Notes: generated by a model not told the origin, from the letters alone. Counted from the stretch's first letter, positions 39,301 through 52,309 are shown. The stretch: DNA of 64,000 nt from Paraescarpia echinospica (GCA_020002185.1 CM034544.1:32498892-32562891), one strand, 5' to 3'. A program made the numbers and translations.

Positions 39301-39636
39301 GATATGATCACGTGGACTTGATCAAATGCACTTACCTAAATTTTATGTAATTATTATTATTATTTTAAAATTATTTATTACATTTTAATTCACTTAATTA
39401 TTTTATATTGTTTAATACTTATTATATCAATTATAATTGTTTGTACATGGAGGTATATTAATTATGTAATGAATGTTTTAATTATTATTGTATGATATAT
39501 ATTTTATAATTATTTTTGTTCCTTCCTATAATACAAATGTAAATAGTTACGTTTACTTGTACTTAAATCACCTGAGAGCAATCTGGTTGTTGATTCGGGC
39601 GCTATGCAAATAAATCGTGTACTATTTATTATTATT
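36374..39636 (+). mobile_element. Dead LINE R6
   Basis: Long type. It has the broken endonuclease frame of R4 and R5 and the TGA variant of R3 and R5, but no 262-bp duplication. The C-terminal region has private changes (RFDVAAAS, LPDFVR) and a stop after HLFRE. Confidence 0.85.
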
Positions 39637-39949
39637 CGAATCAGACGAATTAATTTGGTAAATACAACTCTTTCGGAAATTACTTCGACTGTCCCAGTGG
39701 AGCATATTGTTCGATAGATGCAGCCGACCGTCAATCGAGATTTGACTTGATGTGTTTGTTCATCACACACCTGGATTCGCTAAATTGCAGCACGAAAAGT
39801 ATAGCTCGTGTAATACTATGTGCATGTTTAATTAGACACACGTCTGACAAACCTAACTCAAAAAAGGAATAATATAGTTGCTGTACACGATACATACCTT
39901 CGCGAGATCGTCTTCATACAATTATTGTGTACTGTCTATTTTGTTTAAG

Positions 39950-40069
39950 ATGTAGGTTTGTGCAAAACAAAACGTTGCGAAAACGGCGGAACATGTTTAG
40001 GCGATGATGACGGCTCTATATACAGGTGTCTGTGCTCTGCGGGTTACAATGGAAATGATTGCAATTTTG
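39950..40069 (+). CDS. Exon A6: EGF-like domain
   Basis: The acceptor has changed from TTTCAG to TTTAAG, which is weaker but still AG. N to D in GDDDG and P to S in LCSAGY. All six cysteines are kept. Confidence 0.82.
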
Positions 40070-40377
40070 GTAAGTGTACATATTAAGCCCTGCATCAGTG
40101 GATATGAACAATTCATTAATGTGATTCTATTGCTCTTCCTCTTTCCATCACACTATTGATTAATTATTGATTTTTTGCACTTCCAATAAATTGTCCTGTA
40201 TTTAGAAATATTATACTATTTGGTGGTGGAAATAAACTGCCTATTTACAGTCTGGTCGATAGATTCATTGATTGAATGAAATGTGTAAGATTAATTTAAG
40301 CCATAGCAATACAATACTTGCCAATTCATTGATGATAATAGATTATTTGATGTATTGCTCCTTTCGTCAATGTGTAG

Positions 40378-40491
40378 ATGTGGATGAATGCCAAAGCAAG
40401 CCTTGCCTGAACGGTGGGACATGCGAGGATGCAGTCGTCTCGTACACCTGTTTGTGCGCGCTTGGCTACACAGATCCGCATTGTTCTTCAG
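40378..40491 (+). CDS. Exon B6: calcium-binding EGF
   Basis: D to V in AVVSY and Q to H before the last cysteine (PHCSS). The hydroxylation pattern still fits. Confidence 0.85.
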
Positions 40492-40730
40492 GTGCGGTTT
40501 CTTTTTGTCGTCAACATGCAATAGGATATTTGTATTTCTTGAATATAAATATACATGAAAGATTAAAACCACGCTTTGAAGTACGAAATTGGGAAAAGTA
40601 TATTAGCGATATGTGTATATGCATATATGATGCCCTTCTCTACTCAACGATCATGTTTTTCTACCTAATCCGATTGCATTATATATTAGTACATTTCTTT
40701 GAGGAATCAAATTTGTGTTTCCTATTGCAG

Positions 40731-40847
40731 AAATCAATGAATGCAGGAGCAATCCATGCGAAAATGGTGGTACATGTGTAGATAAACTTAACGGTTACAC
40801 GTGTGATTGCGGCAGTTCTGGATTTGGTGGTTTTCACTGTGAACAAG
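40731..40847 (+). CDS. Exon C6: calcium-binding EGF
   Basis: Protein identical to C1. The frame beyond the donor stops earlier here (GIIS then TAA). Confidence 0.85.
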
Positions 40848-41237
40848 GTTTGAACAAATTCCGTAACTATGGCGATTGGCGTAAAGGGATTATATCTTAA
40901 ATATATTTTTAATTGATTTATTATATGTCGTTGCTAATATTTTTTAATTGAGCAGTGTTTTTTAATAGCAGTTTATACTGCTGTGTGGGAACAGTTGCAC
41001 TTGCTTTGTTGATTCATCATTAAAACGTATTGTCGCCAAATGCAATTCATACAGACGGCTTTGCGAAGTTTTACATAGGGTTGTTATACAAAATAGAATG
41101 AAAGAAGATGTTTGTCGCATATTGTGTATGACAAGGTTCGAATGTGAAAATAACATCTAAATGAGAAACACTTTCTACTCATTGACTATAAATATGTGTG
41201 CTAATAAAACAACCGTTTAAAATTGCCATCAAAGCAG

Positions 41238-41381
41238 CATCAACAACTACACCGGCAATAACAACCACCACAAAACGAACGACAACATCACCAAAAACGA
41301 CGGCAACAACAACAAGTACGGCAACAACTACTGCAACAGTTACAACTGCGTCATCAATAACTACAACAGCATTGTTTCCGG
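41238..41381 (+). CDS. Exon D7: shortened mucin-like segment
   Basis: Only 48 codons. An in-frame 84-base loss joins ACAACAGCA directly to TTGTTTCCGG, removing the acidic Ser/Pro-rich half. The donor GTACGT is kept. The copy lies 115 bases before the N gap, and the sequence after the gap begins 7 bases before this same junction, so an assembly error is possible. Confidence 0.6.
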
Positions 41382-41495
41382 GTACGTGTAATTTATATGT
41401 CAGAATAAGTGGCAAGGCGTCACAGTTGGCAAATTGTATGTTCAGGCAACCCTATATTCAGCATTCGTGCCAATGTTGAATATTCTAGGTAATAT

Positions 41496-42495
41496 NNNNN
41501 NNNNNNNNNNNNNNNNNNNNNNNNNNNNNNNNNNNNNNNNNNNNNNNNNNNNNNNNNNNNNNNNNNNNNNNNNNNNNNNNNNNNNNNNNNNNNNNNNNNN
41601 NNNNNNNNNNNNNNNNNNNNNNNNNNNNNNNNNNNNNNNNNNNNNNNNNNNNNNNNNNNNNNNNNNNNNNNNNNNNNNNNNNNNNNNNNNNNNNNNNNNN
41701 NNNNNNNNNNNNNNNNNNNNNNNNNNNNNNNNNNNNNNNNNNNNNNNNNNNNNNNNNNNNNNNNNNNNNNNNNNNNNNNNNNNNNNNNNNNNNNNNNNNN
41801 NNNNNNNNNNNNNNNNNNNNNNNNNNNNNNNNNNNNNNNNNNNNNNNNNNNNNNNNNNNNNNNNNNNNNNNNNNNNNNNNNNNNNNNNNNNNNNNNNNNN
41901 NNNNNNNNNNNNNNNNNNNNNNNNNNNNNNNNNNNNNNNNNNNNNNNNNNNNNNNNNNNNNNNNNNNNNNNNNNNNNNNNNNNNNNNNNNNNNNNNNNNN
42001 NNNNNNNNNNNNNNNNNNNNNNNNNNNNNNNNNNNNNNNNNNNNNNNNNNNNNNNNNNNNNNNNNNNNNNNNNNNNNNNNNNNNNNNNNNNNNNNNNNNN
42101 NNNNNNNNNNNNNNNNNNNNNNNNNNNNNNNNNNNNNNNNNNNNNNNNNNNNNNNNNNNNNNNNNNNNNNNNNNNNNNNNNNNNNNNNNNNNNNNNNNNN
42201 NNNNNNNNNNNNNNNNNNNNNNNNNNNNNNNNNNNNNNNNNNNNNNNNNNNNNNNNNNNNNNNNNNNNNNNNNNNNNNNNNNNNNNNNNNNNNNNNNNNN
42301 NNNNNNNNNNNNNNNNNNNNNNNNNNNNNNNNNNNNNNNNNNNNNNNNNNNNNNNNNNNNNNNNNNNNNNNNNNNNNNNNNNNNNNNNNNNNNNNNNNNN
42401 NNNNNNNNNNNNNNNNNNNNNNNNNNNNNNNNNNNNNNNNNNNNNNNNNNNNNNNNNNNNNNNNNNNNNNNNNNNNNNNNNNNNNNNNNNNNNNN
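41496..42495. other. Assembly gap (1000 N)
   Basis: Exactly 1000 N, which looks like a fixed-size placeholder. It separates the long-unit block from the short-unit block. Sequence on both sides covers the same part of the unit (end of exon D into the following intron). The real content may therefore be one or more units, or nothing if the two ends overlap. Confidence 0.98.
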
Positions 42496-42596
42496 AACAG
42501 CATCGACCGGAGGAGAGACAACGTCTGAAGAACCGCCACCATCGACAGAATTATTTTCATCATCAACTGAACCGTCTGTGCATGGATTGTTTCCGG
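42496..42596 (+). CDS. Exon D8 (partial, 5' part in gap)
   Basis: The second half of a mucin-like exon, from the ASTGGE region to LFPG. The donor is GTTCGT rather than GTACGT. Confidence 0.65.
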
Positions 42597-42793
42597 GTTC
42601 GTGTAATTTATATGTTAGTATAAGTGGCAAGGTGTCACAGTTGGCAAATTTTATGTTCAGGCAACCCTATATTCAGCATTCGTGCCAATGTTGAATATTC
42701 TAGGTAATATGTTGAGTCCACCGCTGCACACATGATATAAGCTAATACAAAGTTGATGTTGTAATGTTAATTAAATCAACATCGTACTGAGAT

Positions 42794-44371
42794 CTCAACA
42801 ATCACCTTTGATATAACACATTGGTGCGATCCTTTAAATGAGTATACCCGGCATGGCCACTGACGAGACGGCGCTCCTGTATCAAGAAAGACATTGCCGC
42901 GGCTGAATAACAGAAAGTGCAAGACTGTTCTCGTGATGTTAGATTTTGTTCATCGCATTCTAAAAATTAATCACAAATTGATCTCTTTGATGATTCGCGG
43001 GAACATCCTTCGTTCGGCATCACAGACTCGGCACTTGCAGTCGTATATAACTGAACGTCATAAGAAAGTCGCCGTGGACAACACAACGTCGACTGGTTGT
43101 GTTTTGAAATGTGGCGTCCCAAAAGGGTCTGTGCTTGGGCCAATATTATGGTGCTTATACACAAGACCTCACAGCGACATCGTTGCACGACACGGCATGA
43201 AATACCATTGTTGTGCGGATGACACGGAAATTTATATGACAGTTGAGCAACACCAACCACTCACTGCAGCAATAACGAAGATTGAACAATATGTAGCGGA
43301 GGTGACCGACTGGCTTGAACAAAACTAGCTTAAGATAAACACCCAGAAGTCAGAGGCAGTCGTCTTCCTCAACTCAAGACAGCGAAACGATTTGCCCTCC
43401 GATATTTCCGTGACAATTGGCGGACATCGGGTTGTGCCGAACACATCCGTACGCAACCTTGGAGTCATACATGACAGGGTTCTAACTATAGAAGCACAGG
43501 ATGCACAGATAGCAAATTCGTGCTACCATCAGATTCGCAACATTGAACACATTCGGCGAAGCATCACTGATGATGCATGCAAAACCCTGATGCACGCGCT
43601 TGAGACTTCACGCCTAGATTATGCAAATTTTTTACTCTATGGCCTACCGCAGACGATGCGTGTAAAACAAAGTGTGAAAACTTCGCAGCCCACCTCGTGT
43701 GCGGTACGAGGAAGTAAGACAACGTCACTCCAGTGCTGCCGCAATTGGTTACCTGTTTGTATGCGCCCGACATATAACGTGCTTGTATGTGTGTACTCTG
43801 TGATGCATGACCTGGCACCGAGTTATATCGCCCAGTTACTAAACCGACATCAACCGAATCGGCAACTGAGATCGGCTTCTTTGCCACTACTGTCAGTACC
43901 GCCTTCGCAGACGATCACTCGTTTTGTCGTGTCTGCAGGAAGTCTAAGAAACAGACTGCCGGACTGTGTCAGGATAGTAAAAACACAGCCAGACTTCAAA
44001 ACACTTCTTAAAACACACCTTTTTAGAGAAGCGTCTCTATGATATGATCACGTGGACTTTATTGTATGCACTTACCTAAATTTAATGTAATTATTATTTA
44101 AAAATTATTTATTACAATTTAATTTACTTATTTATTTCATATATCTTTAATATTTATTATATCAATTATAATTGTTTATACATGAAGGTTTAACAATAAT
44201 GTAATGAATATTTTTGTTGTTATTGTATAATATATATTTTAGAATTATTTTTATTCCTATCTATCATACATATCTAAATTGTTACGTGCATTTGTATGAA
44301 AAGCACCTGAGAGCAATCTGGTTGTTGATTCGGGCGCTATGCAAATAAATTGTATAGTAATTATTATTATT
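42794..44371 (+). mobile_element. Dead LINE R7, short type
   Basis: First short-type remnant: the endonuclease and N-terminal RT are missing, and the scar GAGATCTCAACAATCACC joins the intron to the RT. Many one- and two-base indels occur at 42800-43020 relative to R8. The RT box is CADD instead of YADD. The C-terminal RT is open at 43392-44042. Confidence 0.83.
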
Positions 44372-44684
44372 CGAATCAGAGGAATTAATTTGGTTAATGT
44401 TACTCCTTCGGAAATTACTTCGACTGTCCTAGTGCGGCATATTGTTAGATAGATGCAGCCGACCGTAAATCGAGATTTGACTTGATGTGTTTGTACATCA
44501 CACACCTGGATTCGCTAAACTGCAGCACGACTAATATAGCTCGTGTAATACTATGCGTATGTTCAGTTAGACACACGTCTGATAAACCTAACTCAAAACA
44601 GGAGTAGTATATTTGCTGTACACGATACATACCTGAGCGAGATCGTCTTCATATAATTATTGTGTACTGTCTTTTTTGTTTCAG

Positions 44685-44804
44685 ATGTAGGTTTGTGCCA
44701 AACGAAACTTTGCGAAAACGGCGGAACGTGTTTTGGCGATAATGACGGCTCTATCTACAGGTGTCTGTGCCCTGCGGGTTACAATGGAATTGATTGCAAT
44801 TTTG
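44685..44804 (+). CDS. Exon A7: EGF-like domain
   Basis: Short-unit form: CQTKLC and GTCFG replace CKTKRC and GTCLG. N to I before the last cysteine (GIDC) is private to this copy. Confidence 0.87.
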
Positions 44805-45111
44805 GTAAGTGTATATCTTAAGCCCTGCATCAATGGATATGAACAATTCATTAATTTGATTTTATTGCTCTTTCTCTTACCACCACAATATTGATTAATT
44901 ATTTATTTTTGCACTTCCAATAAACTGTGCTTTATTTAGAAATATTATACTATTTGATTGTGGAAATAAACTGCCTATTTACGGTCTGGTCGACAGATTG
45001 ATTGATTGAATGAAATGTGTAAGATTAATTTAAGCCATAGCAGTGCAATACTAGCCAATTCATTGATGATAATAGATTATTTGATGTATTGCTCCTTTCG
45101 TCGATGTGTAG

Positions 45112-45225
45112 ATGTGGATGAATGCCAAAGCAAGCCTTGCCTGAACGGTGGGACATGCGAGGATGCAGTCGACTCGTACACCTGTTTGTGCGCGCTTGGC
45201 TACACAGATCCGCAGTGTTCTTCAG
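45112..45225 (+). CDS. Exon B7: calcium-binding EGF
   Basis: Protein identical to B1. Confidence 0.88.
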
Positions 45226-45463
45226 GTGCGGTTTCTTTTTGTTGTCAACATGCAATAGGATATTTTTCATTCTTGATTGTAAATATATATTAAAGATTAA
45301 AACACGTTTTGAAGTACGAAACTGTAAAACGTATATTAGCGATATGTGTATATGTATGTATGATGACCTTCTTTACTCAACGATCATGTTGTTCTGCCTA
45401 ATCCGATTGCATTATATATTAGTACATTTCTTTTATGAATCAAATTTGTGTTTCCTATTGCAG

Positions 45464-45580
45464 AAATCAAAGAATGCAGAAGCAATCCATGCGAAAATGG
45501 TGGTACATGTGTAGATAAACTTAACGGTTACACGTGTGATTGCGGCAATTCTGGATTTGGTGGTTTTCACTGTGAACAAG
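45464..45580 (+). CDS. Exon C7: calcium-binding EGF, short-unit form
   Basis: EIKEC replaces EINEC, losing one calcium-ligand-type Asn, and CGNSG replaces CGSSG. The alternative GTAAAG donor of long units is absent (GCATAAAG). Confidence 0.85.
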
Positions 45581-45969
45581 GTTTGAACAAATTCCGTAAC
45601 TATGGCGATTGGCATAAAGTGTATATCTCTGAAATATATTTTCAATTGATTTATTATATGTCTTTGGTAATATTTTTAAATTGAGGATTGCTTTTTAAAT
45701 AGCAGTTTATACTGCTGTGTGGGAACAGTTGCACTTGCTTTGTTGACTTATCAGTAAAACGTATTGTCGTCAAAGGCAATTGTTACGGACGACTTTGCGA
45801 AGTTTTACATAGGGTTGTTATGCAAAATAGAATGAAAGAAGATGTGTGTCGCAAAGTGTGTATGACATGGTTCGAATGTGAAAATAACATCTAAATGAGA
45901 AACACTTTCTACTCATTGACTATAAATGTGTGCTAATAAAACAACCGTTTATACTTACCATCAAAGCAG

Positions 45970-46197
45970 CGTCAACAATTACACCGGCAATAACAACCAT
46001 AACAAAACGAACGACAACATCACCAAAAACGACGGCAACCACAACAAGTACGGCAACAACTACTGCAACAGTTACAACTGCGTCATCAAAAACTACAACA
46101 GCATCGACCGGAGGAGAGACAATGTCTGAAGAACCGCCACCATCGACAGAATTATTTTCATCGTCAACTGAACCGTCTGTGCATGGCTTGTTTCCAG
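45970..46197 (+). CDS. Exon D9: mucin-like segment, short-unit form
   Basis: ITPAITTIT and SSKTTT replace the long-unit TTPAITTTT and SSITTT. T to M in ETMSEE. The last Pro codon is CCA, giving CCAG before GTACGT. Confidence 0.77.
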
Positions 46198-46393
46198 GTA
46201 CGTGTATTTTATATGTCAGTATAAATGGCAAGGTGTCACAGTTGGCAAATTGTATGTTCAGGCAACCTTATATTCAGCATTCTTGCCAATGTTGAATATT
46301 CTAGGTAATATGTCGAATCCACCGCTGTACACATGATATAAGCTAATACAAGGTTGATGCTGTAATGTTAATTAAATCAACATCGTACAGAGA

Positions 46394-47968
46394 TCTCAAC
46401 AATCACCTTGATATGAACGCATTGCGTGATCCTTTTAAATGAGCATACCGGCATGGCCACTCGACGAGACGGCGCTCCTGTGAGTCAAGAAAGACATCGC
46501 CGCGGCGCTGAATAGAAAGTGCAAGACTGTTCTCGTGATGTTAGATTTGTTCATCGCATTCGAAAAAATTAATCACAATTGATCTCTTGATGATTCGAGG
46601 GAACACTCGTTCGGCATCACAGACTCGGCACTTGCAGTCGTATATAACTGAACGTCATAAGAAAGTCGCCGTGGACAACACAACGTCGACTGGTTGTGTT
46701 TTGAAATGTGGCGTCCCAAAAGGGTCAGTGCTTGGGCCAATATTATGGTGCTTATACACAAGACCTAACAGCGACATCGTTGCACGACACGGCATGCAAT
46801 ACCATTGTTGTGCGGATGACACGGAAATTTATATGACAGTTGAGCAACACCAACCACTCACTGCAGCAATAACGAAGATTGAACAATGTGTAGCGGAGGT
46901 GACCGACTGGCTTGAACAAAACTAGCTTAAGATAAACACCCAGAAGTCAGAGGCAGTCGTCTTCCTCAACTCAAGACAGCGAAACGATTTGCCCTCCGAT
47001 ATTTCCGTGACAATTGGCGGACATCGGGTTGTGCCGAAGACATCCGTACGCAACCTTGGAGTCATACATGACAGGGTTCTAACTATGGAAGCACAGGATG
47101 CACAGATAGCAAATTCGTGCTACCATCAGATTCGCAACATTGAACACATTCGGCGAAGCATCACTGATGATGCATGCAAAACCCTGATGCACGCGCTCGA
47201 GACTTCACGCCTAGATTATGCAAATTTATTATTCTATGGCCTACCGCAGACGATGCGTGTAAAACAAAGTGTGAAAACTGCGCAGCCCACCTCGTGTGCG
47301 GTACGAGGAAGTAAGACAACGTCACTCCAGTGCTGCCGCAATTGGTTACCTGTTTGTATGCGCCCGACATATAACGTGCTTGTATGTGTGTACTCTGTGA
47401 TGCATGACCTGGCACCGAGTTATATCGCGCAGTTACTAAACCGACATCAACCGAATCGGCAACTGAGATCGGCTTCTTTGCCACTACTGTCAGTACCGCC
47501 TTCGCAGACGATCACTCGTTTTGTTGTGTCTGCAGGAAGTCTAAGAAACAGACTGCCGGACTGTGTCAGGATAGTAAAAACACAGCCAGACTTCAAAACA
47601 CTTCTTAAAACACACCTTTTTAGAGAAGCGTCTCTATGATATGATCACGTGGACTTTATTGAATGCACTTACCTAAATTTAATGTAATTATTATTTAAAA
47701 ATTATTTATTACATTTTAATTTACTTATTTATTTCATATTTCTTTAATATTTATTATATCAATTATAATTGTTTATACATGAAGGTTTAACAATAATGTA
47801 ATGAATATTTTTGTTGTTATTGTATAATATATATTTTAGAATTATTTTTATTCCTATCTATCATACATATCTAAATTGTTACGTGCACTTGTATGAAAAG
47901 CACCTGAGAGCAATCTGGTTGTTGATTCGGGCGCTATGCAAATAAATTGTATAGTAATTATTATTATT
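46394..47968 (+). mobile_element. Dead LINE R8, short type
   Basis: Clean example of the deletion derivative. RT fragment with CGVPKGSVLGP and CADDTEIY, and an open C-terminal frame at 46989-47639. The 3' end is GGGCGCTATGCAAATAAAT plus ATT repeat. Confidence 0.85.
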
Positions 47969-48281
47969 CGAATCAGAGGAATTAATTTGGTTAATGTTAC
48001 TCCTTCGGAAATTACTTCGACTCTCCTAGTGCGGCATATTGTCAGATAGATGCAGCCGACCGTAAATCGAGATTTGACTTGATGTGTTTGTACATCACAC
48101 ACCTGGATTCGCTAAACTGCAGCACGACTAATATAGCTCGTGTAATACTATGCGTATGTTCAGTTGGACACACGTCTGATAAACCTAACTCAAAACAGGA
48201 GTAGTATATTTGCTGTACACGATACATACCTCAGCGAGATCGTCTTCATATAATTATTGTTTACTGTCTTTTTTGTTTCAG

Positions 48282-48401
48282 ATGTAGGTTTGTGCCAAAC
48301 GAAACTTTGCGAAAACGGCGGAACGTGTTTTGGCGATAATGACGGCTCTATCTACAGGTGTCTGTGCCCTGCGGGTTACAATGGAAATGATTGCAATTTT
48401 G
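48282..48401 (+). CDS. Exon A8: EGF-like domain
   Basis: Short-unit form (CQTKLC, GTCFG), with the usual GNDC. Confidence 0.88.
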
Positions 48402-48708
48402 GTAAGTGTATATCTTAAGCACTGCATCAATGGATATGAACAATTCATTAATGTGATTTTATTGCTCTTTCTCTTACCATCACAATATTGATTAATTATT
48501 TATTTTTGCATTTCCAATAAATTGTGCTGTATTTAGAAATATTATACTATTTGATTGTGGAAATAAACTGCCTATTTACGGTCTGGTCGACAGTTTGATT
48601 GATTGAATGAAATGTGTAAGATTAATTTAAGCCATAGCAGTGCAATACTTGCCAATTCATTGATGATAATAGATTATTTGATGTATTGCTCCTTTCGTCG
48701 ATGTGTAG

Positions 48709-48822
48709 ATGTGGATGAATGCCAAAGCAAGCCTTGCCTGAACGGTGGGACATGCGAGGATGCAGTCGACTCGTACACCTGTTTGTGCGCGCTTGGCTAC
48801 ACAGATCCGCAGTGTTCTTCAG
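48709..48822 (+). CDS. Exon B8: calcium-binding EGF
   Basis: Protein identical to B1. Confidence 0.88.
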
Positions 48823-49061
48823 GTGCGGTTTCTTTTTGTTGTCAACATGCAATAGGATATTTTTCATTCTTGATTGTAAATATATATTAAAGATTAAAAA
48901 CACGCTTTGAAGTACGAAACTGTAAAACGTATATTAGTGATATGTGTATATGTATGTATGATGACCTTCTTTACTCAACGATCATGTTTTTCTGCCTAAT
49001 CCGATTGCATTATATATTAGTACATTTCTTTTATGAATCAAATTTGTGTTTCCTATTGCAG

Positions 49062-49178
49062 AAATCAAAGAATGCAGAAGCAATCCATGCGAAAATGGTG
49101 GTACATGTGTAGATAAACTTAACGGTTACACGTGTGATTGCGGCAATTCTGGATTTGGTGGTTTTCACTGTGAACAAG
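49062..49178 (+). CDS. Exon C8: calcium-binding EGF
   Basis: Short-unit form as C7. Confidence 0.85.
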
Positions 49179-49569
49179 GTTTGAACAAATTCCGTAACTA
49201 TGGCGATTGGCATAAAATGTATATCTCTGAAATATATTTTCAATTGATTTATTATATGTCTTTGGTAATATTTTTAAATTGAGGATTGCTTTTTAAAAAG
49301 CAGTTTATACTGCTGTGTGGGAACAGTTGCACTAGCTTTGTTGACTTATCAGTAAAACGTATTGTCGTCAAATGCAATTGTTACGGACGACTTTGCGAAG
49401 TTTTACATAGGGTTGTTATGCAAAATAGAATGAAAGAAGATGTGTGTCGCATAGTGTGTATGACATGGTTCGAATGAGAAAATAACATCTAAATGAGAAA
49501 CACTTTCTACTCATTGACTATAAATGTGTGTGGTAATAAAACAACCGTTTATACTTACCATCAAAGCAG

Positions 49570-49797
49570 CGTCTACAATTACACCGGCAATAACAACCAT
49601 TACAAAACGAACGACAACATCACCAAAAACGACGGCAACCACAACAAGTACGGCAACAACTACTGCAACAGTTGCAACTGCGTCATCAAAAACTACAACA
49701 GCATCGACCGGAGGAGAGACAACGTCTGAAGAACCGCCACCATCGACAGAATTATTTTCATCGTCAACTGAACCGTCTGTGCATGGCTTGTTTCCGG
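49570..49797 (+). CDS. Exon D10: mucin-like segment
   Basis: Short-unit form. TVAT replaces TVTT (shared with D11). One codon, TCT, replaces TCA near the start. Confidence 0.77.
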
Positions 49798-49993
49798 GTA
49801 CGTGTATTTTATATGTCAGTATAAATGGCAAGGTGTCACAGTTGGCAAATTGTATGTTCAGGCAACCTTATATTCAGCATTCTTGCCAATGTTGAATATT
49901 CTAGGTAATATGTCGAATCCACCGCTGTACACATGATATAAGCTAATACAAGGTTGATGCTGTAATGTTAATTAAATCAACATCGTACAGAGA

Positions 49994-51567
49994 TCTCAAC
50001 AATCACCTTGATATGAACACATTGCCTGATCCTTTTAAATGAGCATACCGGCATGGCCACTCGACGAGACGGCGCTCCTGTGAGTCAAGAAAGACATCGC
50101 CGCGGCGCTGAATAGAAAGTGCAAGACTGTTCTCGTGATGTAAGATTTGTTCATCGCATTCGAAAAAATTAATCACAATTGATCTCTTGATGATTTGAGG
50201 GAACACTCGTTCGGCATCACAGACTCGGCACTTGCAGTCGTATATAACTGAACGTCATAAGAAAGTCGCCGTGGACAACACAACGTCGACTGGTTGTGTT
50301 TTGAAATGTGGCGTCCCAAAAGGGTCTGTGCTTGGGCCAATATTATGGTGCTGATACACAAGACCTAACAGCGACATCGTTGCACGACACGGCATGCAAT
50401 ACCATTGTTGTGCGGATGACACGGAAATTTATATGACAGTTGAGCAACACCAACCACTCACTGCAGCAATAACGAAGATTGAACAATGTGTAGCGGAGGT
50501 GACCGACTGGCTTGAACAAAACTAGCTTAAGATAAACATCCAGAAGTCAGAGGCAGTCGTCTTCCTCAACTCAAGACAGCGAAACGATTTGCCCTCCGAT
50601 ATTTCCGTGACAATTGGCGGACATCGGGTTGTGCCGAAGACATCCGTACGCAACCTTGGAGTCATACACGACAGGGTTCTAACTATGGAAGCACAGGATG
50701 CACAGATAGCAAATTCGTGCTACCATCAGATTCGCAACATTGAACACATTCGGCGAAGCATCACTGATGATGCATGCAAAACCCTGATGCACGCGCTCGA
50801 GACTTCACGCCTAGATTATGCAAATTTATTACTCTATGGCCTACCGCAGACGATGCGTGTAAAACAAAGTGTGAAAACTGCGCAGCCCACCTCGTGTGCG
50901 GTACGAGGAAGTAAGACAACGTCACTCCAGTGCTGCCGCAATTGGTTACCTGTTTGTATGCGCCCGACATATAACGTGCTTGTATGTGTGTACTCTGTGA
51001 TGCATGACCTGGCACCGATTTATATCGCGCAGTTACTAAACCGACATCAACCGAATCGGCAACTGAGATCGGCTTCTTTGCCACTACTGTCAGTACCGCC
51101 TTCACAGACGATCACTCGTTTTGTTGTGTCTGCAGGAAGTCTAAGAAACAGACTGCCGGACTGTGTCAGGATAGTAAAAACACAGCCAGACTTCAAAACA
51201 CTTCTTAAAACACACCTTTTTAGAGAAGCGTCTCTATGATATGATCACGTGGACTTTATTGAATGCACTTACCTAAATTTAATGTAATTATTATTTAAAA
51301 ATTATTTATTACATTTTAATTTACTTATTTATTTCATATTTCTTTAATATTTATTATATCAATTATAATTGTTTATACATGAAGGTTTAACAATAATGTA
51401 ATGAATATTTTGTTTGTTATTGTATAATATATATTTTAGAATTATTTTTATTCCTATCTATCATACATATCTAAATTGTTACGTGCACTTGTATGAAAAG
51501 CACCTGAGAGCAATCTGGTTGTTGATTCGGGCGCTATGCAAATAAATTGTATAGTAACTATTATTAT
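49994..51567 (+). mobile_element. Dead LINE R9, short type
   Basis: As R8, with extra damage: TAAGATTTG at 50140, and TGA in the GPILWC region (shared with R10). The C-terminal frame is open at 50589-51239. Confidence 0.84.
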
Positions 51568-51882
51568 CCGAATCAGAGGAATTAATTTGGTTAATGTTAC
51601 TCCTTCGGAAATTACTTCGACTGTCCTAGTGCGTCATATTGTTAGATAGATGCAGCCGACCGTAAATCGAGATTTGACTTGATGTGTTTGTACATCACAC
51701 ACCTGGATTCGCTAAACTGCAGCACGACTAACATAGCTCGTGTAATACTATGCGTATGTTCAGTTAGACACACGTCTGATAAACCTAACTCAAAACAGGA
51801 GTAGTATATTTGCTGTACACGATACATACCTGAGCGAGATCGTCTTCATATAATTATTGTGTACTGTATTTTTTTTCTTCAG

Positions 51883-52002
51883 ATGTAGGTTTGTGCCAAA
51901 CGAAACTTTGCGAAAACGGCGGAACGTGTTTTGGCGATAATGACGGCTCTATCTACAGGTGTCTGTGCCCTGCGGGTTACAATGGAAATGATTGCAATTT
52001 TG
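51883..52002 (+). CDS. Exon A9: EGF-like domain
   Basis: Short-unit form, acceptor TTTTTTCTTCAG. Confidence 0.88.
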
Positions 52003-52309
52003 GTAAGTGTATATCTTAAGCCCTGCATCAATGGATATGAACAATTGATTAATGTGATTTTATTGCTCTTTCTCTTACCATCACAATATTGATTAATTAT
52101 TTATTTTTGCATTTCCAATAAATTGTGCTGTATTTAGAAATATTATACTATTTGATTGTAGAAATAAACTGCCTATTTACGGTCTGGTCGACAGATTGAT
52201 TGATTGAATGAAATGTGTAAGATTAATTTAAGCCATAGCAGTGCAATACTTGCCAATTCATTGATGATAATAGATTATTTGATGTATTGCTCCTTTCGTC
52301 GATGTGTAG

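Noticed and set aside
41434..42630. Long open frames spanning the N gap
   Set aside because: Open only because N codons are translated as X.
49493..49729. Asn-rich frame overlapping exon D in another plus frame
   Set aside because: Shifted reading of the ACAACA-type repeats; it has no phase-compatible splice sites and breaks in long units.
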